A stretch of DNA of 64,000 nucleotides from Helicoverpa zea (lineage: Eukaryota > Arthropoda > Insecta > Lepidoptera > Noctuidae): the NCBI RefSeq assembly GCF_022581195.2, contig NC_061463.1:2170001-2234000 (forward strand), read 5' to 3'. Positions 45,974 through 58,995 of this stretch are shown here, piece by piece (position 1 is the first letter of the stretch; each line of letters begins with the position of its first letter). A program made the translations under genes and the position numbers. The notes under the pieces were generated by a model. The model did no database searches. It had not been told where the DNA came from and saw only the letters and a list, made by a program, of their open reading frames with translations.

Positions 45974-47230
45974 GTCAGGCGCATATAATCGAACTTATAG
46001 ATAATACGCCAACAGTCGCAAAGATAATTGCAGTTATTAATAAACTAATGAGCAATACGCGATACTTGCAATTACAGCGATAGGCTCGGCCTTGGCTGAT
46101 TTCACTTATCTAGCGAATTTTTCACATTTTAGGTACGGTGTCAGTGGTAGCGATTACTAATAATTTTTAAAGGTTTTATATTTTACATATTTTGAGGTAG
46201 TACTCAAGCTGCAATATCCCATGCGTATAAATTGTTAATTCCAATATTACTAAGTGTTGGAAGACTAGGAAACTTGGGAGAAAAAATTTAATACTATCCA
46301 ATCAAGTAACTCCATGGGCACTCTTAAAACTTTTCTTGATTGTTATCATGATAATTTTTTCTTTCCCCTTGGGAATTTTAGGGTATCGGCGAGTGGCGGA
46401 GGTTTGAGCGGTATGGGTCATAGAGTGTACTTGTGCTCAGAATTTAGTTGTGACGGTTGCCATTGCCTTTTGCGAAAACTTCTCGCTCAAGTTTCCCGCT
46501 TTCGCCTATGACTTGGTCCGACATAGCAACAGATTTTGGCCGTCAAAAACTCGTAAACTGATACCGACTGATATCTGTCTGCAAGCTGCAACATATAAAA
46601 TTATAATTTATGTATTATATCCAAAACTGGTCCAATTTACTACCAAACTGGTTATTATTTATTAATATTAGTAAATTTTCCGATTCACATTGTGTTTGAT
46701 ATAAGTTTAGGAAGCACTATTGTTGATTTGGGTTACATCAGTTGAATGTTAACTTAATATGTTATGTAGTCGTTATTATGTCTCGATAATAATGTAATGC
46801 GTTCTTTAAGTAATATACCATATAAACACGTAGGTAATAAAATAGGTAATTTTAATTTTTTATTTACTTTTAAAAAGCGTAGGTAGAGCATGCATAACCA
46901 GCATTCAAGTCTCTTTTCGCAACTTTGGCTTGAAATTGCTTTTCTGTCACATAATATTTTATAGTATCTATAGTCCGTACATTGGTAAAATAATACCTAC
47001 ACGAACTTAGTAAATTATTACCTCTTATTTTGTTATCTATCTATGACGTCTGTACCAATATTGTTTATATTGTGATAATCTTTGACAGAATCAGTGACCC
47101 TGATATAATTACCCTAAAAAATATAGATTTACGCACATTGGGTGCATCAAAAAAGAACAACCAGTTAACCAAGACACCTGATTGCAAACATCTACATATG
47201 TTCCAAAGACCAGCAAATTCTAGTCTTTAA
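45974..47230. other. No gene seen
   Basis: AT-rich. The frame at 47030-47230 precedes the piggyBac-like remnant but is not recognisable. Confidence 0.5.
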
Positions 47231-47392
47231 AGTCGCAGAAGATATTTTTTTGGTGCAAAAAAACGGTGGTCAGATGTCAGTGTAGATATGATTTGCGAAA
47301 TGCATGATCTACCACAAACCTACAATGTTGCCCAAGGTGATAGATATTTTGATAATGTTACATCAGTTATTGAAAAACTGGTGATAAGGTAA
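47231..47392 (+). pseudogene. piggyBac-like transposase remnant
   Basis: Open for 53 codons to TAA. The part SVDMICEMHDLPQTYN, GDRYFDNVTSVIEKLVIR matches the piggyBac pattern of a VV.. leader helix, LP, then a YFDNFFTS..LLE.L motif holding the second catalytic Asp; here the motif reads YFDN-VTS with one residue missing. No TTAA-bounded element ends were identified. Based on pattern memory only. Confidence 0.4.
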
Positions 47393-50300
47393 AGATACCG
47401 ATACCTACAGCAGTCGATATTAAAAAAAAAAAAACTTATGATCAATTTTTGTTCTTAATTATTTGGTAAGAGATTTTTTCTTGGCTTACCTAACACTGCT
47501 TAAGTTACCTTACCCTTACCTTACCTAGGGAATTCTAGCAATTTATAAGAGTAATCTGCTGGACGAAGGCCTCCCCTAAGTTTGAGGATTTGCCCATGAT
47601 CATCATCATGCATCAGATTTTAGCTTTGGAGATACTGCTGCTTTACTTCGAGCAAGGCATTTAATAACCTATTTAGTCCCGTCAGCCGGTCGCCAAAGTA
47701 TTGCTTGTTTTTCAACAGGGGCAAGACAGATACCTACTTACAGAACCCAAGAGATACAGAACAAATACTCATGTACGATTAAACACTACTTACATTTCTC
47801 ATAAGCAGAGCTTAATATAAGCTTATTTTGACGTAACGTTTGACTAATAATACAGCAGAGATCCCCAATCCTCTTATCAGGAATGATCATTATATTAATA
47901 CCCTGTTGGAAAACTATGGGATTTTGTCGACAAGTAAAAGTATTAAATTATCCAGTATAACTTGGACCTTCATTGTAGCTTCATTGATAAGCTTATATAG
48001 AAATTACTACAACCTAATTCAGTACTGTAATTTTCTACGGGTCTTTTTAAAATGGTCTTGACGTAAGAATAAAACAAAGCGCGTGATTTATTGCTAACTT
48101 TTAAGTGTTCTTAGGAAAATTACACTTGTCCTAAATACGTTAATTGCTTTGTGAAATTATGGTAATTTACTTGAATATGCCTATCAGTTTAAAGTTCAAC
48201 GAAAAGAGTTGGATTTTCTGTTCTTTTAGTCCTACTAATGTTACAAAGGTGAAAGTTTGTATTTTGATGAAACTTGGCAATCATATAGCTTATATATCTG
48301 AATAATATATAAGCTAATTTTGATTTATGTTTATTTGGAACGCGGGTGAAACCGCGGGCGTAAACCATTCATATTTTGTGGTCCTTCGATACGAATCTAA
48401 GTATATAATTGAAATTGAATATTATCACACGCAGCTAACATCAAAAAGTCTAGGGATCATATTTGTATGTAAACTCATTTACATGTTAATTTATTATTCT
48501 GCCTACACACTCAACTTTGTAGGTAAGGGAAAGGAGGAAAATACCAGCTCAAATGTAGAAGGACTCTTACTCAATTCAATAAGCAAGTTTTTATGTATTC
48601 TTACATTGTAGTTCTGAGAATCTACAGCTATATTAACATTACATAATTTAATACATAAATAACCAGCTTCCAACAGCCGTTTCACACGCATCCAGAGTCT
48701 ACGCCGTGCATCAGGATAAATAGTATCCTATACCCTTCCTAGATACATGACCTAAGTCTGAAATAATTTTTGATATAGGTTATAGGTTTCGTAGGTCCTG
48801 AAATTAAGCCCGTTCAAGAAGGAAATTCTCAGCTTTACAAATTTTGAAATTAATACCAAACTGTGTAAAGTAGAATAATTCACAAATTATATGAAACGAT
48901 AAAAGAACCGAAAAGACCAAAAACTATTATCTTATTTGCGCAAATGTACCAAATAAATAGGTATATGTTAACGATATGGAAAAAATCATAATTGCTTCTT
49001 TGAGCCGGGGTTATCTTAGTTGCTTAAGTTGCCCTTCCGAGTTTCATTCACAAGATCAAAGTCACATTGCTCTTATCATTGTTACAATTTATGTATATTC
49101 TATGTATATGTTATGTATGAAAATTGTGTCATATTTATTTTTGTATACTTTGGATGCATTGTTATTTCGTTACTGGGTCGCTTAATTCATTTATCAATGA
49201 TTGTTTGATGGGATGACTTTTCATAGATACTTATGGTATATAACTGCTTTTTGCAATATATTGAAAATATTCGTTTCTATTTTGGAAAGCGATACCGATA
49301 TTAAATATTTCAAATTCACGCCAAATCTTCTCTAAGTAGAATTCCACTTGAAAACTCGTAAATGTCGTCCAAAATAGGATTTTATACGTCTGCAAAGTTA
49401 AATCTTCTATAACTGTAGGTACGTAAATACGTGGGATTTTAATATTATTGAATATTTTACCAGTTTCTTTTTTCTTTCTGTCAGTCTAGTTTGATCTAAA
49501 TAGAAAAGCACCAAATTTTTCAGCCATAGCGTACAAAAGGACAATTTTTTTGTTTTTATTTTTTGGTAAGAGGAAATATGTCAAGGTTTTCTGCATCATC
49601 ACTGTTAATGTTCATCCTGCTAGTATTTATATTTTAAGATGGCTGATGCAATATTGTGTTTGATTTTCGTTGTTTTTGCGACATTTAGAAGAATCTTTTT
49701 TTACCTCAGTAACTTGTTGTTCCACAGAGTAAACGTGTCAGTAGTAGTATCTATTTACTTCTTCACGGCCGACCAATTATTCTGAAACAAAATATATTCA
49801 GTACTGATAATAAATAAATATAATTCGATGGTTCTCGGTATAGTTTTTTTTTTAGATCAGCTGATATTTGGCATGACGCAATAGGCATAATGATACCATT
49901 TTTACGGTTATTTTTATGAAGGCTGATTATGTGATAAGATGCTTGCGTAACTTAAATGACATTGGAGTCAATGCGCAAATTCTTCTTAATCGTAATTCGG
50001 TGATAATTTTAACCTAAACTCTTGTATCTTTAAATTACTTAATTATATCACTTGATTGGCAGAAGTAGAAGGCGATAAATATGCATTTATAAACGCAGTA
50101 AAAATGTAGATCAGCGTGGAGCTTGTGATATTTTGTAGAAAAGAATATTTAAGTTGTTTTCTTGTAAAAGTAAAAAAATAAATAACTTTCAAGTCTTATG
50201 TGTAAAAAGTAGAAAGCTTGCACGATTTTCTGAATATAATTTGTCTTTCCTGCTTTCATGTATGTAAGGACCAAAACCTATTGTTTTGAAGCCACTTCCA

Positions 50301-51204
50301 CGAACGAACCAGAAGATTCTAAAAATAGTAGCAATGTTCTACATGCTCGAAGCTCCATTAACCTTATTTAATGAGTATTGAAAGGTGCCAGCCGCATTAT
50401 TCAGATATATGTCACGTTCCGCCCCTTTTACATATATTTCATGGTGTTTTACTTGAATTACCATAATGTCCCATGATCCATTCAAGGTGTAATAATAGAA
50501 TTTTTCCTGATTTATAACGTGGAGTTTATGATGAGGGGAAAATCTGCGGTTCTGGTGGTTTAGACGAAATTGCAAAAGGGAATTTGTCAGTAGTCCTTTT
50601 AGTTGTTTTGGTCCTTCCTCTTCCGTCCTTTGGATGATAAACGGTTTATCGATCTTGTAAGTCTATAAATACTACCTAAGGTCGATCCAGGTTGTATATA
50701 TTATTGACTATTATGTAAATTGTAAATACGTAACACAATAAAAGAATACGTCTTAAATTGACCTCTGCGAGCGTCCGTACTTATCGCCGAAACTTATTCC
50801 GCATTAAATTAGTTTTTATAGAAGAAAGATCAAAGTACGTGCTTAATTATTCTATTTTGTAGTTTTACGTCTGAAAACATTTCGCTTGATATCTCCTCTT
50901 GTAGATGAACTTTTAATATCAAAGCAACTAGCCGAATAACAGTAAACAAAAGAGTTTCAATTTCTTCAACCAAAATAGTAAGTCAGTATTTTTTGCAGAC
51001 TAAAAAACCACCTTCTATATTAAGGATACTAATGTTTATTGCATTTGCAAGGTTCTGAAATAATTTTGAGGACACAAAAGTGCTCTTACCAAGTCGAGTA
51101 AAAACAGGGCTTTGCCGCACTATGCTTTTCTCATTTTCAACCCCTAATCACTTCATTTGGCAAAAAACTAGAAACCATGATAATAAAGACATTGTTTGTT
51201 TCAG
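47393..51204. other. No gene seen; repeat fragments, probably TRIT1 intron in part
   Basis: Lep1-type fragments lie at about 48228-48362 (plus, GGAACGCGGGTGAAACCGCG) and 48662-48775 (minus, CAGCTTCCAACAGCCGTTTC). A LINE-end-like GCTGGACGAAGGCCTCCCCT lies at about 47555-47600. If TRIT1 exon 1 lies upstream, this is intronic; no P-loop exon was found here. Confidence 0.5.
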
Positions 51205-51342
51205 ATCTACAAAGGTTTAGATGTGGTGACTGCGAAGGCTTCAGCTAAAGAACGAGAGATGGCGCCTCATCACCTCCTGGACATACTGGAACCGCATCAG
51301 ATGTTTACCGTCGTGGACTTCAGAAACAGAGCTCTTAAGATC
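51205..51342 (+). CDS. TRIT1: tRNA dimethylallyltransferase, internal exon
   Basis: The enzyme transfers a dimethylallyl group from DMAPP to N6 of A37 in a subset of tRNAs, in mitochondria and cytosol/nucleus. The exon follows a TTTGTTTCAG acceptor and is in phase 0 at both ends (46 codons). It encodes IYKGLDVVTAKASAKEREMA, PHHLLDILEPHQMFTVVDFR, NRALKI, matching the conserved MiaA/MOD5/TRIT1 segment after DSMQ (QxYxGLD, TxK, PHHLxD, FTVxxFR). The donor is ATC|GTATCC at 51343. The upstream exon with the P-loop and ADSMQ was not found in this window. Confidence 0.9.
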
Positions 51343-53279
51343 GTATCCTTTTTGATAAACTTCACCAGATTTGACCTCAATGGCGACAATTGATTAAATA
51401 CCTTCTTCTTTGTCCATGGATGAGAATTGTCCCTTTTAATTACACACTATCTGCTGAAACAAAAGGCGTACGATTGAGTAGAAATGATAATCAACCACTT
51501 TCCAAACAAACCTCGTTACAAGCACACATGTTTCCAGGTAAAGCTTGCTCTATCATAGAAATCCTCACTTCCTAGGAATTTCCTTATAGAAAAACGAATA
51601 TTAATTCCTCTAGGGACTCGAGGTAACTAGAAAGTGTAGGTGGATTGGAGATGTATTCGCCTATCTCAGCCAGAGACGAGTTCGAAGAATGTGTCCCACT
51701 TACCTTAGGTACATATAGAACGCAAATTATTTATCATACGAATTTTGAGATGTCTATACCTATAACAGGTATCTGATCTTAGGATTTATGTTAATCTAGT
51801 AAATATTAAGCTAACAATCTAGTTAGTTTACTTTGTGAAGCTAATAAACTTACCAACCAAATAAGAAGATGACGAAACTAAATTCTAGGAATTAACATTT
51901 TGGAAAATTCTGTAGTCTCTACAAAACCAGATTTGTAATTATTGCAAAGCATTATGATCAGGTTAAGTGTACCTCGAATAACTTAGAAATAGAAGACAGT
52001 GAAATACTTCCGAATCAGTTACATGCATATACAAATTCACAACGCAGAAAATATAAACAAACTACTAAAACACGTACTCAAAGGAAACTTGCGTACACCA
52101 AAAACAGTATTTCGACAAACCAAATCGTTGTAATCCGTGTGAAAGGGAAACGTATCTAAAATATCAGCTGGTTGGCTAGGGTCAACTGCAACACTTAATG
52201 TAGCTGTAGGCGTACCACGTCATAGCATAGTTTAATTTAGTCATACTGGTTTCGAGAGTGACTGTGACTCATGGTCCGTAGGTATACTAATTTTATTGTT
52301 ATAGATTTTGTGGCCTATGTGGACATAGGATTTTGCAATTTTGCGTTGTTTTTGCTGTATGTTCCATCGTCAGATTTATACAGCGGTCAAAAATGGGTTA
52401 AACAATAAACCTAGGGCATTTTTTATTGCCTATCTTTGTCTTTCCCTGTCTCATAATCAATTTGTTTGGTCATTAATCATTGTTGTGGTTTCTTCTTGTT
52501 AATCGTTGCTTTGTAGTAGGTATGATTGTAGGACGACCCGTAATTGTGCTGTATTGAGCAAACATTATTCTCATGAATCCAACTTCAGATGATCTTCTCA
52601 CCATCGTAAATAGCAATACCTTTAATGGTATTCCTTGCGTAACCTTTGGTCCATTACTTTTTTATTTTTATATATCTGTTAAATCAGCTTTATTTTCTTA
52701 TGTGTCTTCTTCACCCTTCCACACAAACATAACCCCAAAACAGTCTTTAATGCTAGCCAAATGGCGACACGAAATTACGTTGATCAAACCGTAGAAGTGC
52801 CGGTAACCTCTGACAAGTATTTGAAAGGTTTAGCTTCTTTCGCGTTTCGGCCATTGACCATATAATCCTCTTATGCTGACCAAAGTAGCTTACACATTTG
52901 GTACACCACTCTGTCTTTGTAATAAGTATGTACACCGCTAACGACCAATTTCACCGTTCAAAAGTGAATATTACTTGATTGATAATACCGTTTCTTCGGC
53001 TTTTGATCGTCAAAAGGTATTGTTACTGATTTTTGTTTAGGCATGCGGTTTTTCTTGTCTGTTTAGTATTTGTACTGCTTCTTTATTTAGGTATGATTTT
53101 TTTTTTGTTTTTATCAGACCTTGTTATTATGGTATGTTAGCTGAAAGAACGTAGAAATTACCTGTCAACAGTCTACTGTGCTAATGCTATTCAAAGAAAT
53201 AACAGCATTTTCAATCTGGTTTTTACGTTTTATTGCCCGTTATGATCTCACCAATTTTCTTCCTTGACCTTTAATACAG
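51343..53279 (+). other. TRIT1 intron
   Basis: GT at 51343, AG at 53278-53279, both flanks phase 0. AT-rich; no further exon or recognisable element inside. Confidence 0.85.
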
Positions 53280-53686
53280 ATAGATGATCTAACAGAAAAA
53301 GGGAAGATACCTATCGTAGTCGGTGGAACAAATTACTACATAGAATCTATTGTCTACAAAATATTGGTAGAAAACATGGATGATAATGAAGCTTTGTTAT
53401 GGGACAAGAGTAGAAGAAAAAGAGATTTAGACAACTCAGAAATGGATGAGGAAATTAATAATAAGAAACAAGCAGTAGAACCGACAAACACAGAAGTAGA
53501 AGAACCTACATTATCAACTGAAACTAATAAAGAATTGGATAATTCTCTAATAACCAAAGAAAAACTACAACAAGACGTAGATAATGAAAAGGTTTTCACG
53601 AATGAAGAGATTCACGCAAAATTGCATGCAATAGATCCAGTCATGGCGGGACGTTTGCATCCAAACAATAGGAGAAAAATACTAAG
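53280..53686 (+). CDS. TRIT1: tRNA dimethylallyltransferase, internal exon with acidic insert
   Basis: Continues directly from the previous exon (RALKI|IDDLTEKGKIPIVVGGTN). It carries the conserved IVVGGTNYYIESIVYKILV and, at the end, LHAIDPVMAGRLHPNNRRKI then LR, the family DPxxAxxLHPNxxRK signature. Between them lie about 76 residues rich in Glu, Asp, Asn and Lys (DNSEMDEEINNKK, EVEEPT, NEKVF), longer than the ~20-30 residues I recall for the human protein and probably a disordered surface loop. The exon ends AAG|GTAAGT after two bases of an Arg codon. The zinc-finger-bearing C-terminal exons lie beyond the recognised sequence. Confidence 0.92.
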
Positions 53687-56600
53687 GTAAGTACCAGATG
53701 TAGTATGATTAATTAAATTAATTACAGTTAAACTTGTCGGATTAACCATAATATATTAGTTGATAGGATTACTCTTAATCTCAATCATTGATCAAAAATA
53801 TGTTGAGCGGATTAACTTCATTTAATGTATGATTTTACATTTCAGCAGTTAATAAATCATTATTTAAAATTCCCTAATGACTTGCCAATTTGCATTCCGT
53901 TTACGAATTTTCCACTGGTTTAACTTAACATATTGTGTTACATAATTATGTTTTTATAGTACCCTGGCGCCCAAACAATTTTGTTTTCGCTATCACTAAA
54001 CGGTTTAAAAATAAATCATTCAACAATAATATTCATTGAAAAACAACGAAGCTACGCATACAGACTGCCGCGACCGGTTTTTATGAATGAATCCCTCGGA
54101 TATTTGTTAGACGACTATCAATAACTCATTACCAATTTTAATAATAACCCTTGCCATTCGATTGTCACCCCTATTGTTTTTCACTAAGACTGCTTTTGAC
54201 AGCACATCTATTTTCTAAAATGTGTTTTATCAAGTAATGCCAAAGTTCAGACGCAGTGTGTCAAATTGATCAATCTGGTCGTCACTCGTGCTTATATTAT
54301 CTTGAACCTTGAGTATATGGTCATAGAGGTCAGATTAGCTTGTTGTGAGTGGTGTGAGGATCTGTCTACCCATGACATGTTTCTCGCACATCACATGAGC
54401 TTTTAAGGATGGTGTCCGTGGGATATTTTTGGGTTTTTAATTTGAATATTGATGGGAACTTGTTTAATGCAACTTCTGGTGGATCGTAAAGTTTTAGTGC
54501 TAAGCAAATAAGTGTTTGGACGAAAACAGCTGCTTTCAGGGTCAAAGTAAATTATTTGCAAAATAATGTATGGAAAGACGTAGAAGGAATCAGTCAAACT
54601 GCTATTATTTGAATTGTAAACGTTAGTTTAACTGAAGAAATAATTGCTTAGTAATCTTACTCAAATGGTTACGTGTATTTGGTTTTAATACATTCAAATT
54701 AATTTAAAAATGTTAATAGATTAAATGGTAGAAGGTTCTGGAAAATTCATAATTGTCACTTCATGTATATTTCTAACGATAAAAGACAATATCATCAGCA
54801 ACCATCATCATTAATACACTTAACGTCAAAATCATCACTTTCCAAAACTTAGCTTTGATTTTAAAGATTTTATATTCTCCTAAATTCCCTTTGTCGACAT
54901 TTTCCAACAATTCGTCAATCCATCTTCACTAACTGTCTTTCCTAAGAGTAAATTACATCGAATTTTATGCGAATTCCGTACTTAACAGCCTTGAACGAAT
55001 AATCAATTTTATTCTCTTTTTATTAGAGTAGATATTCAGTTTCCTATGTTCGATGTTTTATGAAGATATCTGGTTCGACCCCATCAACCTCTGTAGCTTC
55101 CTGTTGCATAATTACGTTTCTCGGTGTGTCTTTGATTGCTTCAGTATCTTTTATTACTTATTCTGAATTGATTACAATACTATTGGTATCTTCTGTTACA
55201 TAATCGTCATTTTATTTCGTATTTTGTTCAGCATTTATGTTCAGATCATTTAGGAATTGCGTCACATCACTCCCACAAATATCCTGCTTAAACGTAGGAA
55301 GCACATAAACTGGTCTTCATAACCTTATTAACCATTTGGCAATATCCGTTGTCAAAATCATCTGTCACGTCTGTTATTCATCAAACACTATAAAGTCCGT
55401 TATAAAAATGGACACATTAATGTTTCGCAGTCTAAAAAATCATGCTAAGCCACCGCCTTCGCATAACGCACAAGGCAGGCTCAGATATGAGATATAACCG
55501 AAATAAGACTTGTAAAAAAGTCCAACTTCCCCCTAGCAACTGCGTCACGAAACTTATTCACGCGGTTTACATAAACATAGGAATTGAAGGCCGCATGACA
55601 TGATGACATAAAACCTTTGGACCAGTCATCTTGATCCCCATCGTCGTCTGCAAAGTTCCGTACCGTAGAGGAAGTACATTGACGGCGGGGGTTCTACTTA
55701 AACTAGACGCAACCACTTCCGTAGGTCTTTAACCGCTACCAAGGATTTCGTAGACGGTTGCGAATGTGTGCGTGTGACCTTGGTTCTACTACCCGATGCT
55801 AGAGTGGCCATGTTTGCGCCATTTGGACGCGGATTGGGTCGCGAACATCGAATGTGGGTCGACCTAATTGGCCTCTTTGTTGGGACAAGTGATCGAATAT
55901 ATAAATCGTGACGTTACTCATGTTTTATTAATTAGTAATTTTATTTCACTTCGGACTGTTTAATTTGGGTTAATAGCCCAAAACGATATTTATTGTTGAT
56001 TAAATATTTGATCACGAATGAGACTTTTATACTGTTTATTGAATAGAAATTCAAATAAATTATTCCTTTATTTTTTCATATGGTTTTCGAAGGTTAATGC
56101 TACATGACACGTCGGTTACCAGCTACTTAAATGTACACGTTTTAATTGGTAAATAGTTTGAACATATTTTTCCTTAGAGTAGTTAGTAATTTTTGGTTTC
56201 ACATTACCCAAAACTGATTAAACTGTTTTATTGTTTAGGTACATAAAATTTTAAAAGTGGAGCCATCTTTTACAGACAACTCGGCATTAAATCCAGGTCA
56301 CTAAACCACCCCTGACCACTGGAAACGTCAACTTGTCTATTTGTAAACAAAAACAAAAGCTGGACGGTTTTCAATCAACAGTCCGGTATCTAGTGTTAGA
56401 GATCATGGTCGCCCTACACTTTATCGCGAATAAGGCCCCTCGATAACCCCGAATTATTTATCACGTGATTATTATACATTCGGCAAGCTAGACGAATGTT
56501 TAAAATGGAAAATTATCATATTACGCATATTCAGTTTGAGTGTATTTGAATATTTTTCGCGCGTACGTTACGAGCTGCGACGGAGTTGGAACGCGTTTGG

Positions 56601-56971
56601 GACGCGGATGTCTTGAAATTGCGTTTTATTTTGTAGTCTGTTTTTATTTTATATCGGATCAAAATAGGTTTTGATGATAATGATGTAATTAAATTATATT
56701 GTATCTCAGATTCCCGGATAGTCCTAAAACAGAAGTTGTTATGATTAATATCAAAAAACTAATAATTTCAAAACAAAACATGACCCAAATACCAAAAACG
56801 TATCTAAACTTGACAGTCCCATTCAATAACATAGTTTTGTCAATGGTTTGCCATACAACTGGTAGGTACGTCTCACTCCATTCACATGATTCAAGTTATC
56901 GATTAATTGACAAACCTGACCAGCCATACCCCATTGTGTGAACCCATGGACCATGGAGAACAAAATTACTA
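53687..56971. other. No further exon recognised (TRIT1 intron or flank)
   Basis: The next exon should start in the third position of an Arg codon and encode an SLQVF-like segment; nothing like it was found down to the end of the window. Sequence is AT-rich, with CG-containing patches near 55680-55870. Confidence 0.5.
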
Positions 56972-57240
56972 GCGGAGATGTCATAACGCAAACTCCTAAG
57001 AAAGTAGCGCCCCAAAATGCGGGCGTTTGGGAGATGAGGAACGTTACTCCGCCCTTACTCGCCTTCTATGGAACCCGTCCATTATTTTCAAAATAATATT
57101 ACCAATCTATCAAGACCAGTCTTTGATAGATTTGATAAGGAACCCGAACGTCTCGTTAGTTCTATCAACAGATCACGCCTACCGTACGTTGTTTGACCTA
57201 CAAGAAGGCCCCTGACCTACCTTTCTTATGGCATCTCCGC
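56972..57240. mobile_element. 269-bp MITE with TA duplication
   Basis: Ends GCGGAGATGTCATAA (56972-56986) and the inverse of GCGGAGATGCCATAA (57226-57240), one mismatch in 15, flanked by TA on both sides. The TA duplication suggests a Tc1/mariner-like mobiliser. The 62-codon frame inside has no motif. Confidence 0.75.
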
Positions 57241-57746
57241 TATCTTTTCTTCCTCTATGACATGGACCAATAAAAAGAAGTTCAGTGCCGAATAAAAACT
57301 CTATTATAATCTGTAACAAAAAATATAGCAAAACCTATCGAGAGCATTGTACTCAATATGGAAGATGGTTGATCGCACTATGTACTGTGAACGCCAATTA
57401 AAGTTTATAAATAGATTTGAAATACGTAAATGTTGTATACTTATAGTTCGGCCGTTCAGAGAATGCGTTCCTGACACCTATCAGTTAGTCAGGACTAGTG
57501 ATGGGCACAACATAACACTGAGTTCGTTACCGTTCCCCCAAAATAAACCGCCGCATTATTTTAAGATTATTTTCGTTTTAAATTGGCGGAATCATTTAAA
57601 ATTTATATTTTAGTTATTTAAGTGGAAACCAAAAAAAGGTAATATTCATATAATAAAATCGTTTTATTTATTCTTTGTTACAAAGTTACAATCTGTATTT
57701 CTATGCAATAAAGTAAGTACATTGAATTGAATGTGCGTACAGAATA

Positions 57747-57872
57747 TTAATCAGACTCCGATTCGCTTGAGGAGGTGGTGTCTTCATCATCATCTTCGCC
57801 TACGTGTATAATTATATTAGGTATTATCAATAACAGAATCAATCCTGATATCTCGGTCAAAACCTTCCAAAA
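57747..57872 (-). pseudogene. C-terminal stub of the host element's protein
   Basis: The minus strand reads FWKVLTEISGLILLLIIPNI then HVGEDDDEDTTSSSESESD and TAA. The acidic/serine tail directly before a stop looks like a real protein C-terminus. The frame is cut close to the nested MITE insertion at 57881. No catalytic part remains. Confidence 0.4.
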
Positions 57873-57883
57873 TCAGGTTTTTA

Positions 57884-58266
57884 GAGCTCTACCTCACTGG
57901 GACGCCATGGCGACGTCGCAAGCGGCACAGGTCTGGCTACTTCTGGCATCCAAATGTCGCCAAGTCGAGTGGCCATGGCGTCTCGACAGTCAATTGTTTA
58001 CGTCGTCGCTCAAGAAATTGCAAGCTAATTGGCGACCACATTGGCGACTGTGTGAGGGAGGTGCGCTTTACCGTGTACATTATAGTGGCTACTGTGGCCA
58101 CGTCGCGTCGCCAAGTTGCCACGGTAGCCAGAAGCCACATAGGGAACTGTAGCTCGTGGCCACGCCTCCAATTTGGCGACGTTGCGACGTTCCATACATT
58201 TCAATACTAACTGCTTGGATACGTAGCCGGCGACGTCGTCATTGGCGTCCTAATGAGGCAGGGCAC
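57884..58266. mobile_element. 383-bp Harbinger-like MITE, TTA duplication
   Basis: The terminal sequences GAGCTCTACCTCACTGGGAC and GTGCCCTGCCTCATTAGGAC (inverted), followed by GCCA, match at 18 of 24 positions. TTA flanks both ends (57881-57883, 58267-58269), the usual PIF/Harbinger target. The interior is GC-rich with repeated GGCGAC and GTGGCCAC motifs; the 125-codon frame across it is not a gene. Confidence 0.75.
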
Positions 58267-58995
58267 TTAGTCTTAGCGCACGAAACGACAACAAACGACT
58301 ATTTAGCGTCACAAAATGACGGCCCATGATGCCATTTGGGGTTACCAATTTCAACCTAAATATAAAAATGCTACTTTCTTTCGCGCGTTCAGTTTGATCA
58401 TACTTTTATTTTTATATTTCATAAAAGTTATCCTATAGTCCATTATTTTCAAATTCTTAAAAAGAAAAACAAAAAGTATTATTTTATATTATAAGTATAA
58501 CTGTATAAGAACCATCAACCAGAACAGATTACGATACTTGCCTGTTATTTTTAGCACAGCACTACAAATATAAAGCGCTGACATAACCTTGTAATAGCGC
58601 AGTATAGATTTAGAAAAATATTGTTTACCAAGTTATTTGACACTCAATTTGGCACAAAATTACAACATTCATTGATTATTATTGATATAATAATGTTGTT
58701 TTAATGCTCAACAATTGTTAAAACGATAAACAACCAGCAAAAATATTTTTATCGTACTGCAACGCCATTACAAAGTTACGTCGTCAGTTCAATCGCGATG
58801 TGTCAGAAACGCATTCTCTGAGCGGCCGAACTATAGTTTTTTAATTAAGGATTAAGTTACGTGAACCAGTTTATTTAGAGCTAGTCCACGGAAGTTTTGG
58901 CTTTGAGTTAGGGGTCATCAATTCTGGTCGTTAATTAGATGTTTTTATATGATAGTGACGAATGTTAGTGTCTTAACTAAGGCAATGTCTATTTA

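Larger units (their letters stand above)
57444..58833. mobile_element. 1.39-kb TIR element with TA duplication
   Basis: The ends TAGTTCGGCCGTTCAGAGAA and TAGTTCGGCCGCTCAGAGAA (inverted) continue to TGCGTT(C/T)CTGACAC, about 35 bp with two mismatches, flanked by TA. It contains a nested Harbinger-like MITE (57884-58266) and a C-terminal acidic protein stub on the minus strand, so it is probably a deleted copy of a coding DNA transposon. Superfamily not assigned. Confidence 0.8.

Noticed and set aside
50339..50575. Minus-strand 78-codon frame as a gene
   Set aside because: No motif, splice support or conserved composition; it lies in probable TRIT1 intron or flank.
56699..56941. Missing TRIT1 exon (peptide starts YLRFPDSP)
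   Set aside because: Only LRFP resembles the family; the splice phase and the rest of the peptide do not fit.
57775..58152. 125-codon plus-strand frame as a gene
   Set aside because: It spans the boundary and interior of a nested MITE; composition reflects the repeat.
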